Shown: piece by piece, positions 9,213 through 17,733 of the stretch | Position numbering within the stretch: the stretch's first letter is position 1 | Layout of the letters: each line of letters begins with the position of its first letter | Position numbers and translations under genes: made by a program | The notes under the pieces: generated by a model | Told to the model about the DNA's origin: nothing | Database searches by the model: none | The model's input: the letters and a program-made list of their open reading frames with translations, nothing else | NCBI GenBank assembly: GCA_900317155.1 | Contig: ONFO01000021.1 | Coordinates: forward strand, 1-64,000 | Length of the DNA stretch: 64,000 bases | Direction of reading: 5' to 3' | From: an uncultured Bacteroidales bacterium | GTDB taxonomy: Bacteria; Bacteroidota; Bacteroidia; Bacteroidales; F082

Positions 9213-12200
9213 CTAAAAATCAAGGTTAAACGACACATAATATCGCGGTTTCTTCGCGATTTGTCCGTCTTGTATGCCCCAAGCCACATCACCACGGATG
9301 AAATAGCCTAACAGCGTTGTGCGCAGACCAAAACCAATGCCTCCCACCAATGGCTCTTTCAGCTCTGTGACCGTAATATCAAGGTTGCCATCACTGATTT
9401 GGGTATTGTAGAGCGAGTTGCTTGGGTCGTAGGGATTCCAACCTGTCCAAGCGGTGCCGAGGTCGCCGAAAGCCACGATTTGAAAATCCTTGATGAATTT
9501 CATGTTGATGGGTCGGTCCATGAAATAGCTGAACACAGGGAAACGTAGTTCGCTATTTAATACTACGAAGTTATTGCCGTTGCGGATGTTCTGTCGGAAA
9601 CCACGCATGTTGGTGGCAAGGGTCTGATAAGCGTAGTTCTGTGTGTAGTCAATGGAAGTGCCATTGTCAAAGGAAGCCAGAATCCAATTGTCGACGCCGC
9701 CCATGTAATATATGAGTTTCTGCTGTCCAAACGAACTGCTTCCCGCAACGCGGTTGGCCCAAATGAAATTGCGGCTGATTCGTGTGTAATGTCGATAGTC
9801 GAAGCCGACCACCACCATGTTGTTGGTGTTTCTTGCGATGCGCTGGTAATACTCGGCGAAGATTTTTCCTCTTGACCCTACGAGCAGGTTGGTCCCAAGT
9901 TTCTTGGAGTTGTCGTAAACGAGTTCGGCTCTTATTCCACCCCAGTTGTCATAAACATCTTTGTCGGCAAGGCTGTAGTCGTCGATGGCCAGGTTCACTT
10001 GATGGTCGAGTCGATAGATGGCAGTGCCTCTGAGGCTTAGAATCTCACTGAAAGGATAGCTTAAAGTGTAAAAAGCTTCGTTCGTGAAGGTGCGATAATA
10101 GAATTTGGAGTAGTTGTCGGTGACATAACGGTGCAGGGTGATGCTCTTGTCCAAGCGTTTGCTGTAGTCGCTGAAGCGCAGCATGTACTCGTTGTTGATG
10201 AGGGTGGTGTTGAGCTTTACGCCGAGTTCGATTTTGTAGTCTTCCATCAAGTCTTTCATCTTGGTGCCTAGGAAGACGTTGAAGCCCGAATTGAGGTAGA
10301 TGGGCGAAGCGCCGCCACTGAACGGCTGGTAGCTATAGTTCATGCTAGTGAAGTCAATCTGGCTCATCAGCTGGTCGGCAAAGAGTTCCACATAGTAGTT
10401 GTTGGGCCGTTGGACGGTGTCTTTGGGGCGAGGTTGGGGCGCGGGAGGGTTGTCTTGGGCGACTTGCTGGATGGAATCAGCTCCAATCGGCCCGTTGATT
10501 TGCCTCTTATGACGTGAATATCGGTAACTTGCAGAGAACCGGTGCTTTGAAATGGGCTCCACAATGGTGTCTTTCTCTTTTTGGATCCATTCGTTGAGAA
10601 GTCGTTTCTGGGCATATGGACTCATTTGGCTGATGTTCTGTTCGTGTCCGCGTAAGATGGGCGACATGAAGAACTTCTCTCCGTTTTTGTCTGCTATCAG
10701 CAGGGCAGCTTTGTGGTCGCGAGGTTGGTAACTGTAGTCGATGATGTTGGTGGAATAGTCTGTAAGTTGCTCTTTCTTGCCGAAGTAGCGATAGTGCACA
10801 GTCGTGTCAATATGGCTGATGGCACTGTCGAAACGGATTTGGTAGAGGTTATAAAGGCCGCTCGTGTCGCTTAGGTAGAGCAGGCTTCCGTCTTTCAGGG
10901 GCTCGGGTAGGATGTTGTTGGAAAAACGCTGTTGGGTCAGGTTTTGCAACAGTGCGCCTTTGTTTTGATAATTGTAGGCGTAAAGGTTAAATAGTTTGTT
11001 TTGGAAAACGATTTGTTCGTCTGTCTTCAGTGTGTCATTTTGACGGTTCGAACTGAACACGATTTGACGGTCGTCGAAGGTGAAGACTGGGGTCAGGTCG
11101 GTGTACCAGTCGTTGGTGATTTGTTCCAAGGTGTTGGAAAACAGGTTGTAGACATAAATGTCGGGCTTGCCCATGCGGGTGGCTGCCAACACGATTTTTC
11201 GGCTCTTGTGGGCATAGGAAAACGAACTTACCTTTTGGAAATCAAAGAGATAAGTGCTGGCTTTCTTGCCTGTGTTGACATCAAGGTTGAACAGTTGGAT
11301 TTTGCCTTTCTCTTCAAGGATGAACGAGAGTATTTCGCTGTTGGGATGCCAAGCAAGAAGTGGGAAAGAGGTGTCGATGTGCTCGTCGGAGTGGTAACCG
11401 GCCTCGAAGAGTTGCTGCCTGTTGCCACTTTGCATGTCTTCGAGCCACAGCCTGATTTTGCCCTCGTCATTACTGACGTAGGCGATATACTTTCCGTTGG
11501 GGCTAATGGAAGGCTGGGTGAAAGTGCGGTATTTCTTGTATTTCAGCTTCATCACGTCAGTCGGCAGGTTGACTAAAAGGGTTTCGAAGCGTGTTTTATA
11601 GAAGTCGTACCATTCCTCTATCAACGCTTTGTATTCCTTGCCGGTGACGTAAAGCAGCGCCTTTCTTACGTTTTGCGCATTTTCAGCCAAAGTCAAGATG
11701 TCGTTGAACGATTTGCTGCCGTATTGCTCATCGATGAAGTTCCAAAACGAATAACCTGCAATCAACGCGTCATCATCTCGCAAATGGTTGATTTTTTTAT
11801 AGTTGCCTGATACGATGCCGCGTTGCAGTTGGTTTTCTTTATAGCAGTCCCAGTTGCCGGCAATGAAAGCCACCAAACCATCTTGGAACCATTGTGGGAT
11901 GTCGTAGCGGTAGGAATTGCGGATTTGAGAGCCAACTGAGATACCGTTCATCACCTGGCTGAACAATAGCCGAGCGATGCCTTCACGGATTTGCGCCTCA
12001 AAATGGGTGTAGTCACCATCGAAGTAAAGGATGACTTTGGTGCCGATGATTTTGGTGATGCCTCCCGTGTTTCCGATTTCTTCTTCCTCAAGGTCGATGT
12101 TGCTCTGCTTGAAATCGCCCATGCTGTTGAATACGATGAACTGGATTTTCTTACCGAAGCGGCTGTTGAGGCGGTTTTCAAGTCGTGGAATTTGGTCTTT

Positions 12201-12416
12201 GGCGTAGGCTTGCGCATATCGGGCGAGGTCGTTGCCGCCTTGGTAGAAATACACGTCGAAGTTGTCGTTCATGTAGTACGACCAATGGAAGTCGCCCCAC
12301 TGCACGCGGTTCTTTCCGAAAGGCATGTTCATGCCGTTGTAGAACTGGGCATGGGACAGCGGAGCCACAACTAGTAGCAGCAGGAACAGGAGCGTGTATT
12401 TCGTTTTCGACAACAT
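9213..12416 (-). CDS. large outer-membrane protein: peptidase-MA-like domain, TolB-like propeller and BamA-like barrel
   Basis: 1067 residues with signal peptide (TLLFLLLLVVAPLSHAQ). Residues about 30-290 resemble a peptidase-MA/M61-like fold (IREGIARLLFSQ, IPQWFQDGLVAFIAGNW) but no clear HExxH is visible, so it may be inactive. The middle holds PD40/TolB-like propeller repeats (ISPNGKYIAYVSNDEGKIRLW, FTFDDRQIVFSSNRQ). The C-terminal third resembles an Omp85/surface-antigen barrel (RGFRQNIRNGNNFVVLNSELRFP, FGDLGTAWTGWNP) and ends in Phe. Such three-part proteins occur in Bacteroidetes, but their function is not established; assembly or quality control at the outer membrane is a guess. ATG at 12416 preferred over an upstream TTG because of the signal peptide. 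Confidence 0.8.
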   Translation of the reverse strand: MLSKTKYTLLFLLLLVVAPLSHAQFYNGMNMPFGKNRVQWGDFHWSYYMNDNFDVYFYQGGNDLARYAQAYAKDQIPRLENRLNSRFGKKIQFIVFNSMGDFKQSNIDLEEEEIGNTGGITKIIGTKVILYFDGDYTHFEAQIREGIARLLFSQVMNGISVGSQIRNSYRYDIPQWFQDGLVAFIAGNWDCYKENQLQRGIVSGNYKKINHLRDDDALIAGYSFWNFIDEQYGSKSFNDILTLAENAQNVRKALLYVTGKEYKALIEEWYDFYKTRFETLLVNLPTDVMKLKYKKYRTFTQPSISPNGKYIAYVSNDEGKIRLWLEDMQSGNRQQLFEAGYHSDEHIDTSFPLLAWHPNSEILSFILEEKGKIQLFNLDVNTGKKASTYLFDFQKVSSFSYAHKSRKIVLAATRMGKPDIYVYNLFSNTLEQITNDWYTDLTPVFTFDDRQIVFSSNRQNDTLKTDEQIVFQNKLFNLYAYNYQNKGALLQNLTQQRFSNNILPEPLKDGSLLYLSDTSGLYNLYQIRFDSAISHIDTTVHYRYFGKKEQLTDYSTNIIDYSYQPRDHKAALLIADKNGEKFFMSPILRGHEQNISQMSPYAQKRLLNEWIQKEKDTIVEPISKHRFSASYRYSRHKRQINGPIGADSIQQVAQDNPPAPQPRPKDTVQRPNNYYVELFADQLMSQIDFTSMNYSYQPFSGGASPIYLNSGFNVFLGTKMKDLMEDYKIELGVKLNTTLINNEYMLRFSDYSKRLDKSITLHRYVTDNYSKFYYRTFTNEAFYTLSYPFSEILSLRGTAIYRLDHQVNLAIDDYSLADKDVYDNWGGIRAELVYDNSKKLGTNLLVGSRGKIFAEYYQRIARNTNNMVVVGFDYRHYTRISRNFIWANRVAGSSSFGQQKLIYYMGGVDNWILASFDNGTSIDYTQNYAYQTLATNMRGFRQNIRNGNNFVVLNSELRFPVFSYFMDRPINMKFIKDFQIVAFGDLGTAWTGWNPYDPSNSLYNTQISDGNLDITVTELKEPLVGGIGFGLRTTLLGYFIRGDVAWGIQDGQIAKKPRYYVSFNLDF

Positions 12417-12437
12417 TTTTCGTTTCAATTAAGGAAG

Positions 12438-12445
12438 CAAAAATA
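12438..12445 (-). promoter_or_regulatory. -7 box of the large outer-membrane protein gene
   Basis: TATTTTTG on the minus strand, 21 bases upstream of the ATG at 12416. It shares a short divergent region with the promoter at 12480. Confidence 0.6.
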
Positions 12446-12479
12446 AGTAAATTGAGTTAATCTATTAAACAAAAAACTA

Positions 12480-12487
12480 TATTTTTG
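12480..12487 (+). promoter_or_regulatory. -7 box of the DUF2971 gene
   Basis: TATTTTTG followed by CAC, 41 bases ahead of the ATG at 12529. Confidence 0.55.
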
Positions 12488-12528
12488 CACGATTTAAATT
12501 TGTAAGAAATAATTGTTTGGTTTTATAT

Positions 12529-13548
12529 ATGGATAAAAGTAAATACAACATTATAGAGAGTATTGTACCAGACGAGCTAAAGAATAAGGAAGCTATTGTT
12601 GAGTTGTTGAAGAGGGTAGAACCAGTAGGCGTCATTTCTGCGTTAGACAATCATTGTAAAATTTGTATTGATGAAAATGATGAAATCAAATTCTTTAAGT
12701 TGTTATTGCCATCATTTACTGAAGCAGAAGTGTGTAGATATACATCATTAAATAGTTTGTTTACCACTATCAATACCTTAAAACAAGGGATGTGTTGCTT
12801 GAATTGTATGAATGACAGAACGGAAGGACAATATGCGGATAGAATTTTGAATTCTTATTCTCCTATGGCGGATATTATTATTAAGTCTGCAATGTCACTA
12901 ATATCAAGAAAACAAATTAATTCTAAATTTAATAATGATATTATATATGAAATAGGTATAGATAAAGCTAATACTTCGTTTATTTTATCACTTTGCGGTG
13001 ATGATATGATTGATAATCTTGATATGTGGCGATTATATGGAGACAATGCAAAAGGAGTTTGCATTATTTATGAAATTGATTATTCTTTTATTCATTCACA
13101 GGATGAGTTTTTTTTAGCAAGAGTTAGTTATGGAAAGGATGTTGATAAACATCCTGAATTGCAATTGATTAAAGATATCAACGATAAGTTGTTTGATAAG
13201 CAGTGGGTAATAAAGCAATGGGGAATTTGGAAGCACTTTTTTAAACCGTTTCAATTTAGAAATGAATCTGAAGTTAGACTGTTGTATGTTAATGACAAGA
13301 CGGATATGGTACATGATCGAACATGGTTCATGAGTAATAACAATATTATTACAAGGATGATGCTTTTTGATTGTGGAAATGTTAATAATGCGTTTCCGTT
13401 AAAAATAAAAAACATCATCCTTGGGCCTAATGTATATGAGGAAGAAACGAATGCTCGTCAACTTAAGTTTTTGTTGTTTGAAAGAGGTATTACTAGGCCT
13501 TCTGATCAAATACTTTTCCATTCTAAGCATAAAAACATTTATCGTTGA
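12529..13548 (+). CDS. DUF2971 domain protein
   Basis: 339 residues. The DUF2971 signature is visible: CRYTSLNSLFTTINT with MNDRTEG, then FILSLCGDDMIDNLDMWRLYGDNAKGVCIIYEI, and a late FRNESEVRLLY motif. No signal peptide or membrane helix. The molecular function of the family is not established; it appears mainly in accessory gene content. The coding sequence is much richer in A+T than the genes on either side (many AAT, ATT, TTA and AAA codons), which points to horizontal acquisition. It has its own promoter and is not coupled to the MBL gene. The ATG at 12529 is used rather than an upstream TTG. Confidence 0.8.
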   Translation: MDKSKYNIIESIVPDELKNKEAIVELLKRVEPVGVISALDNHCKICIDENDEIKFFKLLLPSFTEAEVCRYTSLNSLFTTINTLKQGMCCLNCMNDRTEGQYADRILNSYSPMADIIIKSAMSLISRKQINSKFNNDIIYEIGIDKANTSFILSLCGDDMIDNLDMWRLYGDNAKGVCIIYEIDYSFIHSQDEFFLARVSYGKDVDKHPELQLIKDINDKLFDKQWVIKQWGIWKHFFKPFQFRNESEVRLLYVNDKTDMVHDRTWFMSNNNIITRMMLFDCGNVNNAFPLKIKNIILGPNVYEEETNARQLKFLLFERGITRPSDQILFHSKHKNIYR

Positions 13549-13584
13549 ATTAGTTTTTTTAATAATAGTATAAACCTTAACATT

Positions 13585-14226
13585 ATGCTTAAAATAGATT
13601 CCTTCGTTTTCAATCCTTTCGCGGAAAACACTTATGTCGTTTACGACGACGGTACCAAAGAATGTGTCATCATCGACCCGGGCTGCTCCACTGAGGGCGA
13701 GGCAAACGAGCTCTTCGGTTTCATCGACAGCCATGGCCTCAAGCCGCTGATGGCCATCAATACGCATGGACACATGGACCATATTGTGGGCAACATGGCA
13801 GTGAAAAAGCGTTACGGCATCCCCGTGGCGGCGCATCCCAATGTGAAAGACGACTTCATGCGTTCGCGTCAACATGCGCAGATGTTCGGGCTGTCGTATA
13901 TATGCGACTGCGAACTGCCCGACCGCGACCTTGAGGACGGCGAAGTCATCAAGGTGGGGGAGAGCACCCTCGAGGTCATCAGTACGCCGGGCCATGCCAT
14001 TGGAAGCATCAGCCTCTACGCCGAAATCGAAGGCTGGGTGTTCACCGGCGACGCGCTCTTCTGCCGTAGCATAGGCCGCACTGACTTACCTGGCGGCAAC
14101 TACGAGCAGCTTCGCACCAACATCATCGAACGACTGTTCCATCTGCCCGATGATACGGAAGTCTATTCCGGTCACGGCGAAATCACGACCATCTTTGACG
14201 AAAGGAAGTATAATATGTTTCTTTGA
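13585..14226 (+). CDS. MBL-fold metallohydrolase (glyoxalase II-like)
   Basis: 213 residues. Metal ligands of the metallo-beta-lactamase fold are present: THGHMDHIVG (HxHxDH), TPGHAIGSI, FTGDALF and YSGHGE near the C-terminus. The compact size and the GDALFCRSIGRTDLPGG motif match the glyoxalase II-related hydrolase group that cleaves thioesters such as hydroxyacyl-glutathione or similar small molecules; the true substrate is unknown. No signal peptide, so cytosolic. The stop codon overlaps the next ATG (TGATG), so it is translationally coupled to the TPR protein. Confidence 0.92.
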   Translation: MLKIDSFVFNPFAENTYVVYDDGTKECVIIDPGCSTEGEANELFGFIDSHGLKPLMAINTHGHMDHIVGNMAVKKRYGIPVAAHPNVKDDFMRSRQHAQMFGLSYICDCELPDRDLEDGEVIKVGESTLEVISTPGHAIGSISLYAEIEGWVFTGDALFCRSIGRTDLPGGNYEQLRTNIIERLFHLPDDTEVYSGHGEITTIFDERKYNMFL

Positions 14227-15665
14227 TGAAACAGTTGCTGCTCATATTGCCATTTGTTGTTTTTTCGACTTGGGCTATTGCCCAAGATGATATGGCTGTC
14301 ATTGATAGTCTTGAAAATGTGTTAGTTACACAACAAGGCACTGAGCGTATTGAGACCATGATTCAATTGGTTTCTGCATTTTATGATGTTTCTTTTGATG
14401 ATGGCATCGAATGGGGAGAAAAGTCTGTGCGGTTGGCGCGTGAGATGAATGCTACTGAGCTTGAGGCAGACGCTTTGTATGCCCTTGGTGTTCAATATGG
14501 TTATCATAATGATCTTGATCTTTCTCAAGACTATTTGAAACAATCATACCATCTTTATGAGCAGGTTGGAAATGAAGCAAAAGCCTTTGAAGCATTATGG
14601 AGTCAAGCCTATTTTGAATTGATTCTTGGCAATATGGATACAGCTTATGTTGTGTTCCAAAACGCAAGATCAATGGCTGAACGACTTCATGATAGTTTGG
14701 CATGTGCTCAAACATGTTTCAATATGGCTGTCATTCAGTATCAGAGAAACAATATAAATGAAGCCATTTCGGACTTCCTTTCCAGTAAGGCTTTATATGG
14801 AATCCTCAACGACACAGCTTCAGTGATGAATTCTGATTTAAATTTGGCAACCCTATATGGCGAATGTGGAAAATATGAAGAGGCTAGAGAATTATTCAAG
14901 AGACTTATTCCTTGGTACGAGGCAAACAATGGGTACGAGCAACTGTTGTATGCGTATAAGAATTATGGCCTTTTGTTTGAACGTGATTTGATTAACTATG
15001 ACTCAGCAAATTATTATTTTGAGAAGGCGCTTTCTGTTATTGAGTTGTCGGATGTTTCAAGGGCAGAACGTCAAACAATGGCTAACTCAAAAGCCGATGT
15101 GCTGACTGAATTAGGAAATGTAGCAATGTCGCAGAATCAACTTCAAAAGGCGCTTGCATATTACCAGGAAGCATTGTCGTTGGCCGAAAGTTATGGTTAC
15201 CATTTTGGGCACATGCAAACGATGTTAAGCCTTGGCCAGCTTTATGCCCAAATGGGACAGGCTGCCCAATCCTTATATTATCTCGAAAGATATTCCGAGG
15301 AGGCTTCTTCCTCAGGTATCACGTTGATGGAATATGCTGTCAAGAAGTCCTTGATTCTCGATTATGCACGCTTAGGTCGTTATGACGAGATGAAGAAAGA
15401 GCTCGACAATCTCGATGAACAGCGTTTGTCTCTCACTAGAGAAAATGCCGACGTTTTAGACCAAATCCGGGAGCTGAATGATGAAGTTTGTGACCTTGTC
15501 AAGCGATACGAATCCCAAAACGAACAGATCGAAACCCTCAAAGCACAGCGTAATCAATATCGTTTGGCCTTCTTCGGCTTGTTGGCTATTGCTCTTTTCA
15601 CAGTGGTTTTGTTCGTGGCCTATAAAATTGTTAGTAAAAAACGGTCTAAAATAGAAAAGGGTTGA
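14226..15665 (+). CDS. periplasmic TPR protein with C-terminal coiled coil and membrane anchor
   Basis: 479 residues: signal peptide (MKQLLLILPFVVFSTWAIAQ), about eight tetratricopeptide-like helical repeats (for example NQLQKALAYYQEALSLAESYG, GKYEEARELFKRLIPWYEA), a coiled coil at about 400-440 and one membrane helix (LAFFGLLAIALFTVVLFVAYKI) with a short basic tail. The layout is that of Bacteroidetes TPR sensor proteins, but the usual output domain (histidine kinase or LuxR/AraC HTH) after the helix is missing. It could be a truncated or partner-dependent sensor. Its ATG overlaps the MBL stop. Confidence 0.85.
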   Translation: MKQLLLILPFVVFSTWAIAQDDMAVIDSLENVLVTQQGTERIETMIQLVSAFYDVSFDDGIEWGEKSVRLAREMNATELEADALYALGVQYGYHNDLDLSQDYLKQSYHLYEQVGNEAKAFEALWSQAYFELILGNMDTAYVVFQNARSMAERLHDSLACAQTCFNMAVIQYQRNNINEAISDFLSSKALYGILNDTASVMNSDLNLATLYGECGKYEEARELFKRLIPWYEANNGYEQLLYAYKNYGLLFERDLINYDSANYYFEKALSVIELSDVSRAERQTMANSKADVLTELGNVAMSQNQLQKALAYYQEALSLAESYGYHFGHMQTMLSLGQLYAQMGQAAQSLYYLERYSEEASSSGITLMEYAVKKSLILDYARLGRYDEMKKELDNLDEQRLSLTRENADVLDQIRELNDEVCDLVKRYESQNEQIETLKAQRNQYRLAFFGLLAIALFTVVLFVAYKIVSKKRSKIEKG

Positions 15666-15674
15666 AAAAAACCT

Positions 15675-15682
15675 TACCTTTG
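15675..15682 (+). promoter_or_regulatory. -7 box of rocD
   Basis: TACCTTTG followed by CAC, 50 bases ahead of the ATG. Confidence 0.6.
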
Positions 15683-15731
15683 CACGAAATTTTGAATCTT
15701 AAATCTTTAAATCTTAAATAAGTAACACGTT

Positions 15732-16964
15732 ATGATCGAAAAAATCACATCATCACAACAAGCTATGGACCTGGAAGCCAAGTACGGTGCCCATAACTAT
15801 CACCCGCTGCCAGTCGTCCTCGCCAAGGGTAAGGGCGCCAAAGTGTGGGATGTCGAAGGAAAGGAATACTTTGACTTCCTGTCGGCTTATTCCGCCGTCA
15901 ACCAAGGTCACTGCCACCCGAAAATCATCAAGGCCATGACCGACCAGGCCGAACGTCTCACCCTCAGCAGCCGCGCCTTCTATAACGATGCACTCGGCGT
16001 GTGGGAAAAATATGTGACTGAATATTTCGGCTACGACAAGGTGTTGCCCATGAACTCGGGCGCCGAAGCCGACGAAACGGGTCTGAAGCTGGCCCGCCGT
16101 TGGGGTGTCGTCAAGAAGGGTATTCCGAACGACAAGGTGAAGATCGTATGCTGCGAAGGCAACTTCCACGGTCGTACCATTACCATCATCACGATGAGTA
16201 ACGACCCCGAGTCGTATGCCAACTACGGCCCCATGACTCCCGGTTTCATCCGCATCCCTTACAATGACCCCGATGCTCTGGAGCAAGTGCTGGCCAAGGA
16301 AGGCAAGGAAATCGCTGGTTTCCTGTTAGAGCCCATCCAAGGTGAGGCTGGTGTCTATGTGCCCGATGACGGTTACCTGAAGAAGTGCTACGACATCTGC
16401 AAGAAATACAACGTGCTGTTCATGGCCGACGAGGTGCAGTGCGGTATCGCCCGTACGGGTAAGATGCTGGCTTGCGACCACGAAGGCGTGCGCCCCGACA
16501 TCCTCATCCTGGGCAAGGCCCTCGGTGGTGGTGTGGTGCCGGTGAGCTGCGTCTTGGCCGACGACGACATCATGCTGAACATCAAGCCCGGTGAGCACGG
16601 CTCGACCTTCGGCGGCAACCCCATCGCTGCCCGCGTGAGCATCGCCGCCCTTGAGGTCATCAAGGAAGAGCACCTGATGGAGAATGCCGAGCGTCTCGGT
16701 AAGATTTTCCGTGAGGAAATCGGTAAGATCAAGAGCCCGATGATCGAGAAAGTGCGTGGTAAAGGCCTGTTGAACGCCGTTATCATCAAGCCCAAAGACG
16801 GTAAGGAAGCTTGGGACGTGTGCCTCAAGATGCGTGACCTCGGCCTGCTGGCCAAGCCCACCCATCAGCACATCATCCGTTTTGCTCCGCCCTTGGTCAT
16901 CACCGAGGCCGAACTCCGCGAAGCCATCGAAATCATCAAGAAGGCCATCGCCTCGTTTGAATGA
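15732..16964 (+). CDS. rocD: ornithine--oxo-acid aminotransferase
   Basis: 410 residues, class III PLP-dependent aminotransferase. Visible features: [20 protein letters not shown] near the N-terminus, [19 protein letters not shown] (PLP phosphate and substrate region), [28 protein letters not shown] with the Asp that pairs the pyridine nitrogen, and [13 protein letters not shown] with the Schiff-base Lys. It converts ornithine plus 2-oxoglutarate to glutamate semialdehyde plus glutamate in arginine/proline interconversion. It is monocistronic with its own promoter and a hairpin terminator. High GC and clean codon use suggest strong expression. Full length for the family. Confidence 0.95.
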   Translation: MIEKITSSQQAMDLEAKYGAHNYHPLPVVLAKGKGAKVWDVEGKEYFDFLSAYSAVNQGHCHPKIIKAMTDQAERLTLSSRAFYNDALGVWEKYVTEYFGYDKVLPMNSGAEADETGLKLARRWGVVKKGIPNDKVKIVCCEGNFHGRTITIITMSNDPESYANYGPMTPGFIRIPYNDPDALEQVLAKEGKEIAGFLLEPIQGEAGVYVPDDGYLKKCYDICKKYNVLFMADEVQCGIARTGKMLACDHEGVRPDILILGKALGGGVVPVSCVLADDDIMLNIKPGEHGSTFGGNPIAARVSIAALEVIKEEHLMENAERLGKIFREEIGKIKSPMIEKVRGKGLLNAVIIKPKDGKEAWDVCLKMRDLGLLAKPTHQHIIRFAPPLVITEAELREAIEIIKKAIASFE

Positions 16965-16995
16965 TGAAGAAATAGGTTTCGAGTAAAAATGAACC

Positions 16996-17025
16996 AACCC
17001 CGAGAGTATTAAAACTTTCGGGGTT
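16996..17025. terminator. bidirectional hairpin between rocD and upp
   Basis: AACCCCGAgAGT and ACTtTCGGGGTT pair around a short A+T loop between convergent genes. The T tract is weak. Confidence 0.65.
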
Positions 17026-17050
17026 CGTTCGTATTTGGTAACACTGTTGT

Positions 17051-17713
17051 TCAAATCTTGTCGCCGTATGCGAGGTCGCCGGCATCGCCGAGACCAGGAA
17101 CGATGTATTTGTGTTCGTTCAAAATCGGGTCGATGGCAGCGCACCACAGTGTGACGTTGTCAAGAGGTTTGAACAGTTTCTTCAAGTTCTCGATACCATC
17201 TTGTGCTGCAATGACGCAACACAAGTGTAAGTGTTTCGGGATGCCTTTGGTGCAGAGGGCTTGGTAGGCCAATTCCAGACTGCCGCCCGTGGCCAACATG
17301 GGGTCGGCGATGATGACAGTTTTGTCGGTGAGGTCGGGCGCGGCCAAATACTCCACCTTGATGCCGACGTTTTCGTGCTTTTCGTCAAGATAGTAACGAT
17401 AGGCTGAAACAAAAGCGTTGCCTGCATGGTCAAACACATCAAGGAAGCCTTGATGGAAGGGGAGACCGGCACGAAACACGGTGGCGAGCACTATGTCGTC
17501 GTCAGGTGTGTTGGCCTTGGCAAGAGCCAGTGGGGTTTGGATGGCCCTTTCTGAATAGTGGAGGGTCTTGCTCACTTCGTAAGCCATCATTTGCCCGATG
17601 CGCTGCAGGTTGTGCCTGAAGGTGTTTCTATCGGATTGAACCTTAATATCCCTCAACTCAGCCACATATTGGTTGATGATGCTGTTTGTCTCTGCAAAAT
17701 TGATGATTTTCAC
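17051..17713 (-). CDS. upp: uracil phosphoribosyltransferase
   Basis: 220 residues. The PRPP-binding motif VIIADPMLATGGSL and the C-terminal uracil-binding motif YIVPGLGDAGDLAYG are characteristic. It makes UMP from uracil and PRPP in pyrimidine salvage. It lies 20 bases downstream of nadE on the same strand, so co-transcription is likely. Members are usually about 208-220 residues, so this is full length. Confidence 0.95.
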   Translation of the reverse strand: MKIINFAETNSIINQYVAELRDIKVQSDRNTFRHNLQRIGQMMAYEVSKTLHYSERAIQTPLALAKANTPDDDIVLATVFRAGLPFHQGFLDVFDHAGNAFVSAYRYYLDEKHENVGIKVEYLAAPDLTDKTVIIADPMLATGGSLELAYQALCTKGIPKHLHLCCVIAAQDGIENLKKLFKPLDNVTLWCAAIDPILNEHKYIVPGLGDAGDLAYGDKI

Positions 17714-17733
17714 GGCACGATGGTTTGGTTGTT

